Part shown: positions 21,590 to 32,085 of the stretch, piece by piece
Position numbering within the stretch: the first letter of the stretch is position 1
Layout of the letters: every line of letters starts with the position of its first letter
Assembly (NCBI GenBank): GCA_030847615.1
Contig: JAUMIR010000002.1
Span: 238,285,809-238,349,808 of the forward strand
Length of the DNA: 64,000 bases
Source: Gambelia wislizenii
Lineage: Eukaryota; Chordata; Lepidosauria; Squamata; Crotaphytidae
Reading direction: 5' to 3'
Program-made: the position numbers and the translations under genes
The notes under the pieces: generated by a model
The model's input: only the letters and a program-made list of their open reading frames with translations
Databases searched by the model: none
What the model was told of the DNA's origin: nothing

Positions 21590-22500
21590 TAAACAGATAT
21601 AACTATTTGAGGCTTTCAAAAGCTTTTTCTGCATCAAGAGAATTCTTATCCTTCATACACTTAGCAATTTATGTTCAGTGCATCTAGTATTTGCTGGTAA
21701 CCTCTCTCTAATCAAATCGAGTCAGTAATCAGAACATAATCTTTTATCAGTTTACTGGTTATGCCAAATTTGTAGTCAAACTTTTATAAGTCTGAGAGAG
21801 ATAGACCTCTATGATTCTGTTAACCTTAGGTCTTTCCTTTCATTGGAGATTATCAGTATAACATCAGATATAACATCAGAAGAGAGAAGACTAAATGCAA
21901 TTGTTAGTTCCAATTACAGCAAACCTATTAAAGTAATGGGAACTTCTAAGTCACAGTTTATGTTATTCTTATTGATTCAATGGATCTACTCGTTTGGATT
22001 AACAACTGGATTTAGCCTTAGGGCATTTATGATATTAATAGTTGCACTTTTAAAATTCCCTTTCTAACAGTCACCAATATGGAATTTCCCTTTTTCACAG
22101 CAGCCATATACTTTCTTGGTCAGGTTACCAACTTGGGCTTCTTCAACTGGATGAGGAATCTTTTGGGCCAAGGTACACTTACATACACTGAACAACACTA
22201 GTAATTTTCAATGCTTATTCACCTGGTTCATAAAAAGAGCATTTTAGAGTTCTTTGTTATCACTTAAAAAAAAACCTTTTAAGATTATGGGATGTTTTCT
22301 CATTTCACCTCGAAATGCCTATATTGGCAAAGAACTGATTTAAATCTGTTCCTTGTGGATAATCTGAACTATACATATTGTTACAAAATGCTATGCATTC
22401 TTCTAAAATCTCTTTTATTGGACATGTTTATTCTCTCATCCAGGAGGAATTATTTCCCCCCATTTGCCTCCTGTTAATCTCCCAGCTACAGACTTATCCA
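21590..22500 (-). mobile_element. Degraded L1 LINE fragment (RT region)
   Basis: The minus strand contains LDAEKAFESLK (around 21600-21645), matching the L1 ORF2 RT motif DAEKAFD. Upstream of it is a decayed 'RPISL...DYK' region (around 21800), interrupted by stops and frameshifts. The outer limits are approximate and 22100-22500 is weak. Confidence 0.45.
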
Positions 22501-22945
22501 ACTAGCCATCTCTCTCTTTTTTAAAAAAAAAGTTTAATGTTCTTGTTGCTTATTAGCTCCAGTAATTTTTTTACATCCGCCAAGATTTCATTATCTGCAT
22601 TATTTTTATTATGTTGTTCCTATTCTCTGACCTTTTGAATTAACTCCGTGTTGCTTTTGTTTCTCAGTTTATTTATACAAGGAGACAAGCTTATGATAAC
22701 ATCCCTTACATAAACCTTACTTGTATCCAGCTTGTAAATGATGATATACTGAGAGAAGCATGAAGACTGAAATACTCTGCAAAATTAAGAATTTACCATA
22801 CTAGACTATTATAATTCCTATCACTTTTTCTGCTTTTGGGTAACTTGAAACATAACTTGACAACCTTTAACATAAAAGAAGTACATGAAATTTGCTAATC
22901 CACAAATATTTTTCATCCTTTGCCTGCCCAAAATGGTTACGTTAA

Positions 22946-23414
22946 ACTAGCTGTACCCAGTGTAACGTGCACCATTATAGTAGATCTGAAAAGTTCACAC
23001 AGTTCAGCTACATGCTATTATTACCAAAATCTATACAATCACCAAGCGACTGCCTAGCTGGCTGGCTCTCCCGTCCTGGACTTACAGGATTCTGCGGCAT
23101 GGTGGCTTCTCCTCTTGCGCTCCCATAGCGAGGCTTATAGTGGAGGGGGAAGAGGGCTCTGTTTAGGCTCCCGGAGTCCTTGCTATGGCTTCTGGGTGAG
23201 CTGCCCCCGCCCCCACCCCCCTGGGCCGGGAACACTGTGCGCTCAGGTGAGTGGCTGGCAATGGGGCCCTTTTGAGGCTGGAGGTGTAGATGCAGATTGA
23301 GAGGCAGGAGTGGATTGTGAGATTGCATGTGGGTGGTGAAGGCTGGGTGTGTTTCCTGAGCAGCCAATCAGCACACTGGGAAGGGCAACATACTCAATTG
23401 TTTTATAAAGAGAG
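22946..23414 (+). repeat. GC-rich repeat unit 1 (starts actagctgtaccc)
   Basis: It starts with actagctgtacccagtgtaa and ends with 'cagccaatcagcacactggg', 'aacatac' and 'ttttataaagagag'. The next unit begins immediately at 23415 with actagctatacccggtgtaa. The middle (23085-23300) is GC-rich with runs of C. No conserved protein is encoded; overlapping ORFs on both strands reflect composition. Confidence 0.55.
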
Positions 23415-23848
23415 ACTAGCTATACCCGGTGTAACATACACTGAGTATACACCCCCAGGTGCTACCCCCCCCCCACATGCTACACACGCTGCCGCCCCAC
23501 ACCGCAGGCACATGCCACCCCCTCCCCGCAGGTATGCACCACCCCCAAGCTACCCCCCACAGGAACATGCCGCCCCCCTTGCCCTCCCGGCACACACCAC
23601 CCGCACACACGACATGCTACACACACATGCCGCATGCACACACACCACGCTACGTCCCCCCATACTACTCACACCCATCATGCAACAACGGAAAGCCCCT
23701 ATGCCACCACCGGTTTAGAAAATACTTAAACTTCCACATGTTACCACCCCCAGTGTGCTGATTGGCTGCCCAGGGGAGAGCTTTGATTGGTTGGAAAGTT
23801 TCCTAAGCGGCCAATCAGCATACTAGAAATGGTAACATACCCAGGAGG

Positions 23849-23853
<5 letters not shown>
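23415..23853 (+). repeat. GC-rich repeat unit 2, CA/C-rich interior
   Basis: The start and end match unit 1 (23415 and 'ggccaatcagcatactagaa', 'aacataccc'). The interior 23455-23710 is a CA/CCCC-rich block with phrases such as 'acatgccacc' and 'acatgctacac' repeated imperfectly, unlike unit 1. It runs into a (TA)n tract. Confidence 0.55.

Positions 23854-23889
<36 letters not shown>
23854..23889. repeat. (TA)n microsatellite
   Basis: About 36 bp of alternating TA occur at the end of repeat unit 2. Confidence 0.95.
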
Positions 23890-23892
<3 letters not shown>

Positions 23893-24334
23893 GACTAGTA
23901 GTATCTTTCTCTTACAAACTGACGGATGTTGAGGCTTGAGAATAGCTGGCAATTTTTTTTAAAAAAAATTATCTAGTGAGCTGAGATGATATTTGAACTG
24001 CTGACTCCCCACTATGCTACACCAGCTCTAAAGGCCACTTCAGATATTATTAAATTTTCCTGCCTGCATAAAATATTTTGTTATTGGTATTGATAGAGAA
24101 AGACTTGAAACATATGAATCTACACATAAATCTACAGAATATGTAGAGATGCTGGAAGCCTGCCTCCATCCACATCTTTCCAGAATAAATGAAAAAGAGA
24201 AGAGTGACTGTTACACATGATGATCCCCATCATCACTATCACCACTGTTGTTGTTATTGCCCTTCCTCATAGGAACACAAGACCGCCACTTCCTCTCCTG
24301 CCTCATGGAGCTTCTGAAATAGTACTGAGGTATT

Positions 24335-24700
24335 GTCTATACCAGGCAAAAAAATGTGGATTGCTCCACAGTAATGGCAATCTGTAGCAGCTGCTATTTG
24401 TCTTAAGTTTTGTTTTTGTTTTTTTGGCAGATCGCAGGCATGTGAAGCTATCCACATTTGCTGTGCAAACGGGCATGCCTGCAAATAAAGATGGCGGCTG
24501 TGAGTGAATTACTGTACTTGTGTTCTTACTTACCTGAATTTGCCACCTCCAGACAGTATTTAAAAAAACCAAACATATTCAACATATTCAGAAAAGCAAA
24601 CAAAAAACCACCCATTTTATCACCTTAGGGCTTGCTCACTAAGGCAAAAATCCAACATGGCGGATCCGGGTGCTTCCCTTGTTAGCAAGCTCCATCTCCC
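24335..24700 (+). repeat. Unnamed ~400-bp repeat, copy 2, with YY1-like core
   Basis: The sense copy of the repeat at 17480-17895. It contains 'aaagatggcggctgtgagtg' at about 24489 and a second ATGGCGG at 24657. Minus-strand ORFs across it (24484-24254, 24572-24303) are not conserved in copy 1 and are not supported as genes. Confidence 0.6.
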
Positions 24701-25705
24701 AAGCACATCCAACCAATTAGCTTTCAACTTCTGCTCATATAGGGAAAGTGAATAAAATCAAATTGCTTGTCCCAATGAGCAGGAATGAGCGTTCCCCTTC
24801 GCTGTTTATAAAAAATTTCAGGAAAAGCTGCAGTTTTTTGGTGGATTTTGTCCCCTCCTTCCCAATATGTCAAAATGATGCAACCTCCATTGAGACAGAC
24901 TGCATTCTCGCATTCTGTGAGGAGTATTATCACTGTTTAAACAACCCTTGAGATTACAACTTGAAGAGCCAAACAAGGCAAGATAGAAGCAGTCAGATCT
25001 GCTTGCTTATGCCTGTGTTTAATGTCTGAGTGAACATAACTGCAGGTGCAGGCATAGGTTTTATAAAAATTGGTAAATGTGGGTGAGCAGGAACCTCCTT
25101 CTTTCCTCTGCTTTTCTTTTCTGTGCTTTGCCCGTTGAACTACTCTTCTGCACTCTATGGGAAGGATCAAGCAAAGCAGGTAGAGGAAGGAGAAAGGGTT
25201 TAGCTCCTCTCACCTGTATGCATCTCTTGAAAAATCAGACTCAAAGCTCTTCCAATTCATAGACGGAGCAAGCAGGAAGATAAACAAAGCTGCCTCATCT
25301 ACATTGGCCATAAGGTTTGCCTCATTAATCAGAAGAGCTTCTCACATAAAGGGAGTGAATTGTCCAAGCCTGCTAGCCATTTGCACGTTCACCAGACTGC
25401 AATCCATGATGCTGCCTGCATTCAAGTGCAAGGGGAGCATGTGTGTGCGCGCGCGCGTGTGCATGCTGAAATGAGGGAGGAGTTGGAGAAGAAGACACTC
25501 AGAAAGAAACAAGATCCATTGTAGAAACAGCAGATAGGATCCTGGCTTTCTTTCATGGTCCTACTGTTTACTAAATGAATCACACTTCCCGTTGCAAATG
25601 CTTCACAGCAAATGCTCAACTGTAGACCAAAAATCTTTCCCAAGCAAACTTCGTGTTTCAAGACAGTGGTCTCTCAATGTGATGGGGGGCGGAGATAGGG
25701 CAAAA
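24701..25705. other. Intron stretch, nothing recognised except a short GT/GC run
   Basis: 'gtgtgtgcgcgcgcgcgtgtg' near 25440 is a short alternating purine-pyrimidine tract with Z-DNA-prone composition. No gene is seen. Confidence 0.4.
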
Positions 25706-25883
25706 AGGAATGTTGGTCTTACCTGTGATACGTTCTTTTCCAGTGTAGAGGCGAAGAGCATCCGTATGCTTGGGTTGTCCCTCCCACTTGCTCCCGGTAG
25801 GCATGATACAAAGAACTCTTATTTTGAAGAGTCTGACCATCAGTGGTGTCATCCAGGAGGGACGACCCCTCTGCTGCCCAGTC
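25706..25883. repeat. DIRS terminal inverted repeat, element 3' side
   Basis: Bases 25771-25883 ('tgggttgtccctcccacttg', then 'gaagagtctgaccatcagtg', 'catccaggagggacgacccc') are the reverse complement of 31256-31368. The outer part 25709-25765 (tgttggtcttacctgtgata) is unique to this end and is copied inverted in the internal complementary region. Confidence 0.9.
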
Positions 25884-26027
25884 GATATCACAGCCTCGTG
25901 ATGCCGTAGCTTGACGCATCCAGCCGTGATTACGCAAAGTCCATCAGCTTCTAGCTGCTCGTCCACTACTCATGATCTTCTCTCCATTTCGTCTTGGAAC
26001 TCCGTCATGTTCGCACTGAGTGGGCTG

Positions 26028-26126
26028 GATGCTCTTCGCCTTTACACTGAAAAAGAACGTATCACAGGTGAGACCAACGCTCCTTTTCCCAGTGGAGACA
26101 GCTCCAGAGCATCCATATGCTTGGGA
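26028..26126. repeat. DIRS internal complementary region
   Basis: The first half (gatgctcttcgcctttacac, aaagaacgtatcacaggtga) is the inverse of 25709-25765. The second half (ttttcccagtggagacagct, agagcatccatatgcttggg) matches the inverse of the other element end, 31369-31405. In DIRS elements this region templates joining of the ends during circle formation. Confidence 0.85.
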
Positions 26127-26239
26127 TTTTCTAAAGCTTCAGTCACAGGAGGGCAAAGGCTAACCTCCTGACTCCTAGGGCTGAAGAGCTCACTGGAGTA
26201 CCCTGCCGAAGGTGGCCTCCGCCGACTGCATCCTGTCAA

Positions 26240-27013
26240 GTCTATAATGCCTGACGAAAAGTCAAGGGAGTTCTCCTAGTCGCCGCCCTGCAAATCTCCT
26301 CTAAGGGGGCATATTTCTCCCAGGCCGTCGAAGTTGCCGCACTCTTTGTGGAGTGAGCAGTATCCTGAAACTCGTACCATGCTGCAAAACAACACTTTAT
26401 CCAACATGCCAGCGTGGAGGGTGAAACTTTCCCTCCCCAAATATTTAGAGTGAGGGGAGACAAATAAGGTCTCAGATACCCTAAAAGGTGCCATTCTTTT
26501 GATGTATACTCTAAGGGTCCTGCGCACATCAAGTGTGTGCCATAGCCTTTCCAACTCCCTTTCTAGTCTTGGGCAGAATGAAGGTAGGACAACCTCCTGA
26601 GATCTGTGGAAGGCCGAGTCTACCTTTGGTTTGAAGTCTGGACGTAGTCTGAGAACTACTGAATCTGGTCTGAAGATGCAGAGGTCCCTTCTGATTGACA
26701 GGGCTGCCAATTCGGACACTCTCCGTGCTGAGGTGATGGCCACTAGAAAGAGGACCTTCCAAGTCAGGTATTTTAGTTGTGCCTCTTGAATCAGCTCAAA
26801 GGGTCATACTGTTAAGGCCTTTAACACTGTAGGAAGGTACCAGGAAGGAAATCTGTGTACCGTCGGTGCAGCCAAGTTAGCAAGGCCCTTGATGAAGCGG
26901 CGCACGTGGGGATGCGAGGATACCTCTGACGCTCTCTCTGGGATCAGGAATGACGTTATCGCTGACACCTGTCTTTTGATTGTATTTGGGTGAAGCCCGG
27001 AGTCAACTCCCAT
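26240..27013 (-). pseudogene. DIRS tyrosine recombinase, frameshifted
   Basis: The N-terminal part is LHPNTIKRQVSAITSFL and HPHVRRFIKGLANLAAPTVH, followed by SWYLPTVLKALT (27013-26804). After a stop or frame change the catalytic part continues ITSARRVSELAALS, with the first catalytic Arg, to about 26470. The box II region is in another frame: AHSTKSAATSTAWEKYAPLE then EICRAATRRTPLTF (26340-26250). The usual HSTR reads HSTK here, so the second catalytic Arg is changed. The enzyme would integrate and circularise element DNA. Several breaks make it non-functional. Confidence 0.85.
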
Positions 27014-27226
27014 CCTGTAGGAAGTCTAGTAACATTGGGACTGTGACCTCTCTGCAGTCCTGACCCTTCCGTCTGCACCATCATCGAAACACTCACCTAG
27101 AGGCTAGAATTGTGCCTATCACTGGCCGAGACTATACTCTTGTCGTCAGCATCTGCCGCTCAATCTCCAAGTGCAGAGCTGTAACCAGGCGGGTCTGGAT
27201 GATGGAACTGGCCCTGAGACAGTAGG

Positions 27227-28192
27227 TCAGCCCGAGATGGAAGAGGCATCGAGACCACCTGCATTTCTAGAATATCTGGGAATCATGCTCTTCAGGGCCA
27301 GTCTGGTGCGACTAGAATGACCTCCTCCTCCGCCTGGACTGTGTTGATCACTCTGGGTATCAGTTGGATCGGAGGAAAGGCGTATAGTAGCATTCGTGGC
27401 CAAGAGCAAATCAGGGCATCCATGTCCATTGCTCCCTCTGATATGTACCTGGAGACGAAGCGGGGAAGTTTCGTGTTCACGAGTAAAGCGAATAGATCTA
27501 TTTCCGACCGCCCCAGAGTCTGTACTATGTTGTCGAACACTTCCTGGTGTAGACTCCACTCTCCCTGGTCGATGGCTGACCAGCTGAGCCAGTTTGTCTT
27601 CCAATTGAGCGTTCCCTGGAGGTTTCGCCATTACTGACACCAGATTCTTCTCTGCCCAGTTGAACAGGCATCATGCCTTCTCCATGAGGGCTCGCGACCT
27701 AGATCCTCCCTGGTGATTTATGTGCGCTTTCGTCGTGATGTTGTCCATGCATATGAGCACTGACCTGTCTCTGACTAGGTGTGCGAAGGCCTTCAGAGCA
27801 AACCTGACCGCCCTCAGCTCCAGCCAATTGATGCTGTGCATCGCTTCTTCTGCTGTCCATCTGCCCTGGGCCAGGTGGATACTGCAATGTGCCCCCCATC
27901 CCCGAAGGCTGGCATCTGTGGTGATCTGGAGTGTGTCCTGGATCTAAAGCTGGCGACCCTTGTGTATCACTGGTGAGAGCCACCACTGTAGCGATGTTAT
28001 GACTTCCTTCGGAAGTCTTACTGCCTGATGCCTCCTGCTGGCTATTTCCTCCTGAAAAGGAAAGAGGAACCATTGTAACACTCTTGCGTGAAATCTCGCC
28101 CATGGTACACAGTCTATTGCCGCTATCATGAGCCCCTGTAGATGTGCCAGACGTATGATGTCCGATCTGGCTTCACCCAGCGTCTTCTGCAT
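27227..28192 (-). pseudogene. DIRS RNase H and linker region, frameshifted
   Basis: The minus strand shows the RT/RNase H connection (ARSDIIRLAHLQGLMIAAID, SLQWWLSPVIHKG). An RNase H-like domain follows, with T-D-A-S-L-R-G-W-G-A-H, L-E-L-R-A-V and I-C-M-D-N blocks split across frames, which keeps the D/E/D acidic residues. Next is the region IDLFALLVNTKLPRF ... LLYAFPPIQLIPRVINTVQA, typical of DIRS pol between RNase H and the end. Frameshifts separate these blocks. Confidence 0.75.
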
Positions 28193-28330
28193 TGCGTTCT
28201 GAATTGCCCTGATCCGTTCTGTGGGTAATCAGATTAGGCCCTCCATCAAATCCACCACCGCCCCTAGATGTTGTATCTGTTGGGACGGGGTCAAGGAGCT
28301 CTTTTCCAAATTGATCTGAAAGCCATGTTG

Positions 28331-29000
28331 CTAGAGTGACCCCATGACAAATTTGAGGTCCCGTTCCGCTCTCAGTTTGGAGTGGGAGCAAATCAGGAGA
28401 TCGTCCAAATAAGGATAGACATGTATTCCGGAGAGTCTCCAGGAGGCCACTAAAGCAACCAGGATCTTTGTGAATACCCTGGGGACTGAAGGTAGGTCAA
28501 AGGGGAGAGCCGTGTACTGGAAATGCCTCTTGTTGTAGCAGAAGCGTAGGAACTGGCAGTGGTCCTGATGGATCGGTATGTAAAGGTATGCATCCTGTAG
28601 ATCCAGAGAGGACAGATAATCCCCTGGTCTTATGGCCTCCAGGATGTGCTTCAGGGTTTCCATCCTGAACTTTCTTTTCTTGATGAACTTGTTCACTCCC
28701 CTTAAGTTCAGGACTGCTCTCCACGTACCGTTCTTTTTTGGCACTAAGAACAGGATGGAGTAACAGCCCTTTCCCTGCTGAGATCTTTGGACCTCCTCTA
28801 TGGCTCCCATTCATAACAGACGCTGAATGGCTTCTGTCATCAGGGACTGTTTTACTGTGTCCTTGTGGAGAAGTGTTGGAAGGAACCACTGTGGGGGAAG
28901 TCAAGAACTCTATCTGGTTTCCTTGGCGGATGGATTGCAGGACTCACTTGTCCAAGGCAGAGCCCTCCCAAGCCCCCATGAAGGCCTGCAGTCTTCCTCC
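28331..29000 (-). pseudogene. DIRS reverse transcriptase, frameshifted
   Basis: The frame 28810-28331 has YSILFLVPKKNGTWRAVLNL, RGVNKFIKKRKFRMETL, GDYLSSLDLQDAYLYIPIHQ and the catalytic YLDDLLI. These are RT motifs 1 to 5 with all three aspartates present (the D of SLDLQDAY and the DD of YLDD). The usual ALPFGLSTAPRVFTK is altered to ALPFDLPSVPRVFTK. Upstream, 29000-28810, pieces such as VGGRLQAFMGAWEGSALDK and QIEFLTSP are in other frames. It copies element RNA; here it is disrupted. Confidence 0.85.
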
Positions 29001-29224
29001 CACCTGGGTGGGATTGTCATTGCTGAGATTTAGAATTCTGCTTGGTGGGCTTGAGATTGTGTGACTTTCCTCACTCCGCCTTGTTGATTCCTGCAATGGT
29101 ATCTGTTTTTTCCCCAGCGCGGTCTCTGGGGTCTGAAGTCCTTGGAGCTAGACAGGTTTGAGGCATTCCCACTTGAATGGTGGCTGCCTGTCGCACGAAA
29201 AGGACGATAGAGTTTTGAATATCT

Positions 29225-31098
29225 CTATTCATCTCTCCTGCAGGAGGCGAGGGTCTTCTTCTTCTTGTCCTTATCCTCCACTAGGACCGGTTCCAGCGAT
29301 TCCCCGAATAGCTTCTCTCTGAAGAATGGTGAGGAGACCAGGTTCTGTTTGGATTTGAAGTCCACGTTCCAGGACTTCAGCCATACCTGGCATCTGGCAA
29401 CCACTGTCACTGCTTGAGCTCTAGCACAGAACTGTACAGAATCCAAGGTGCTGTCCGCCAGGAAGGCTGAGACCTTAGTTAACTTATTAAGGTCCTGGCA
29501 AATCCTTGTCTGTGATCTGGGAACATCCTGCAGGGCATCTTTTGACCACTGGATAGCAGCTCTAGCCATCATAGTGACTGTCGTTGAGGCCCTGATGGCT
29601 AAGGAAATTGCCTCGTGTGCTCGTCTCAGAGCCAAGTCCATTCGCCTGTCCTCTGGAATCTTCAAGGTCTCTTCCCCGTCCCGGCAGAAAATCGCAGAGG
29701 AAACCAGCTCTGAAACCAGTGTGTCGATGAGGAGGACCTGTAGCTTCCCCATGACCTTTTTTGGTAGGGCATACAGCTTTTTTGCAAGACTCAGTTGTGG
29801 CTTAGCCACTGCCGGGGCCTTCCATTCTTCGCAAATCAGACGCATTAGTGTCGCTGGTACCGGCATCTCCATGGCCACTGGCTGCGAATCTGGAAAAAAT
29901 TCCCCCAAAATCTCAGGTAATTCTGGGTCCATTTGTATTTGCTGGACAGTAGGCAGGGTCAGACCCAAGGTCCTGACAGGCTTCTTCAAGAGAACTGTAA
30001 AGTCCTCCAGGGCAAAATGGCGTGTCGAGGGGCGTGAGTTGTTGGTTCCTCTGTCTCCTCCTCCGACAGCTCTCCCTCCTCGTGATCTGATTGGTCGCTA
30101 TTGGAATCCTCCCCTGATGTGTGAAGGGAGATGACGTCCTCGTCATCCTCGTCATGTCTCACCCTCTTGTTAGGGGGGTGACGCCCCTCCTCATCCTGGG
30201 TCCAATCCTCCTCCTCCTCCTTGCTGAGTGGTCTGGAGTGACTGGTGCCAGAGGTAAAGACATTCCTTGGGCCAGATATGGCCTCCATGTCCTTTCCGTC
30301 TCCCGCCGTATGAGCCTGAGGGCGTGGGTGCTGCATTCCTCTTACTAGCCCCACCACCTTTTCTACCCCTCTGCCTCTTCCGGGTCACATCAGCCACCTG
30401 GCTACCAGAGTCCATATTGGTGGCTGTGGGTCGCGTGGGGGGGGGTCATGGTTAGCACAGGGGTGTGTGTGTGTGGGATTTGCACCCACATTGGATCCAG
30501 CTCCCGGGCTGGGTGATCTGGCTGGGCCCGCTCCCCCCTCCCCGGTGCTGAGCACTGGTTCTCCCAAGCTTACGGTGGGCTAGGCTAGCAGCCAGCCACC
30601 TTGTTGCCTCCCTGGCAAAAGTGTTCTCCAGCCATGAGGCAATGGCTGTAGACTCTCCCTCCCCCATCCGTCTGGTCCCCGGGGCTTGCGCCCCACTCAC
30701 TGCACCCTGCAATTGGCATCTCGCATTGCTTAGGGGGGGTCTGCCAGGGTCGCCACCACAGCGGAGCTTGTCCTGGCTATGGGGACGTCCCGCGCCTCCT
30801 CATCCTTCCAAGGCTGCATGGCGGGCTCCTCTCCCAGCCTGCGGTCGTGCTCGATGTGGCGGAGAGGGGCTGGGTCGCAGCTGGCGGAGGCCGAGGCGAG
30901 GGTCTTCTCACCCTTGTCCAGCCTCTTCTTGCCACTGCTGCTGTTGGCGGAGCCTTTTGAGCCGCCAGTCTTGGCTGCGGAGCTCCGCAGCTCGTCGTCT
31001 TTGTCCCTGGGACCAGCTGAGCTAGCCCTTGTCCGTGAAGGACAATCGCTGCCAATCATGGCAGCGATCACCGCATCAATCTCCTCCAGTGTGGTCAT
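29225..31098 (-). pseudogene. DIRS gag, LAP2-alpha-like C-terminal part, frameshifted
   Basis: The likely start is the ATG at 31098 (MTTLEEIDAVIAAMIGSD). The N-terminal half is basic/Ser-rich and then acidic (ISLHTSGEDSNSDQSDHEEG). The last frame, 29989-29225 (254 codons), includes SLAKKLYALPKKVMGKLQV, DLALRRAHEAISLAIRASTT and VTMMARAAIQWSKDAL, ending in a Lys-rich KDKKKKT. Vertebrate DIRS gag resembles the C-terminal domain of LAP2-alpha, and this fits. At least three frame changes occur (near 30730, 30400 and 30000). The element's GC-rich 30.4-31.1 kb part lies here. Confidence 0.7.
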
Positions 31099-31255
31099 TC
31101 TCCTCTCCTTTGTGGCCAGGGCTGCTTATCCAATTGAGACAAATGTAAAAGGTTGGATTTTTTTTTGTCTTTAAAAAATGGCACCTGCCACGTGTGAAAG
31201 GGCAAAGGAGGACAAAGGAGGAGGCACATCCTACCAGGAGCGTAGGCAGGAAACA

Positions 31256-31405
31256 GACTGGCCAGCAGAGGGGTCGTCCCTCCTGGATGACACCACTGAT
31301 GGTCAGACTCTTCAAAATAAGAGTTCTCTGTATCCTGCCTACTGGGAGCAAGTGGGAGGGACAACCCAAACATATGAATACTCTAGCACTCTCTTCACTG
31401 GGAAA
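31256..31405. repeat. DIRS terminal inverted repeat, element 5' side
   Basis: 31256-31368 pairs with 25771-25883. The outer 37 bp, ending 'ctcttcactgggaaa', is specific to this end and is represented in the internal complementary region. Confidence 0.9.
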
Positions 31406-32030
31406 CAGTGAATATCCAGATTAAAAACATGAGGGAAATCAATTTATTTACAGTGCTGGGCATGTGTGCCATGGGAGGCTATATGGGTCTCTTAAAGCAT
31501 CTCTGGCATCCAGCCTGGTCTTGTCAGTTATGTAAATGGAAGCAAAAAAGCATTTGCCAGCAGTGAGTTAACACAAACACTTAAGAGCAACCAATGCAAA
31601 CCACTCTGATTTTGAGATTTCATGGCAAAGGTTGCATTGGCATAAAGTGCACCCACCAAATTCATAACCATAAAACTTAGGGAAAATCAGTGGTAATGTT
31701 TAACACTAAAAGCAAACAAAAAAAAGCAAAAGTACCAGGAGCCCAGAAGTGATAATGTCACCCTGTTCTATACAAAAGAACTAAAAAGCCTGTTGGGTTA
31801 ACATATACATCAGTATAAGAAGAGATAGAAAACACCCAAGATTATAGTCCACAGAAAAAAGTAATAAAAGATCTCCCCCATCCCACCAATGAAATTCTAA
31901 TGTTAAAAACAAGGGCTACGACAACCTGGATTCATTTTTGTAATCCTACCCTTGCAAGTGGATACCTCCTACACTGTAATCTCCTTGAGCAGGACTGCTA
32001 TTAACTTTTTTGGTTAAAGTGAAGCCTCAC
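31406..32030. other. Intron stretch, nothing recognised
   Basis: This is the spacer between the DIRS and Penelope-like elements. It is A-rich, and no gene or named repeat is seen. Confidence 0.4.
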
Positions 32031-32085
32031 CTCAAGCTGCTTCCAGTGGGATAATGAATTTTACGAACAGATAGATGGGGTAGCC

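Larger units (their letters stand above)
25706..31405 (-). mobile_element. DIRS-type tyrosine-recombinase retrotransposon, near complete, inactivated
   Basis: All the landmarks of DIRS elements are visible. There are inverted terminal repeats: 25771-25883 against 31256-31368, about 113 bp, with only scattered mismatches. There is an internal complementary region at about 26028-26126, copying both extreme ends. On the minus strand the order is gag (31098-29225), RT (29000-28331), RNase H (28190-27640) and tyrosine recombinase (27013-26240). DIRS elements integrate by recombinase from a circular intermediate and make no target duplication; none was seen. Several frameshifts and stops separate the frames, so it is dead. 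The outermost bases are approximate. Confidence 0.9.

Noticed and set aside
23008..23718. Long overlapping ORFs on both strands (up to 142 codons) rich in Pro/His
   Set aside because: They follow the C-rich and CA-rich composition of the repeat units; no domain, no splice signals.
24254..24572. Minus-strand ORFs (76 and 89 codons) that looked like a small exon near a GTAAGT
   Set aside because: They lie in the unnamed repeat also present at 17480-17895, and the reading frames are not kept in that copy.
29448..30134. 228-codon plus-strand ORF
   Set aside because: It is the antisense shadow of the DIRS gag frame at 29225-29989.
30621..31174. Plus-strand ORFs of 131 and 134 codons in GC-rich DNA
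   Set aside because: They are antisense to DIRS gag; the GC richness belongs to the element, so it is not evidence of a CpG-island promoter.
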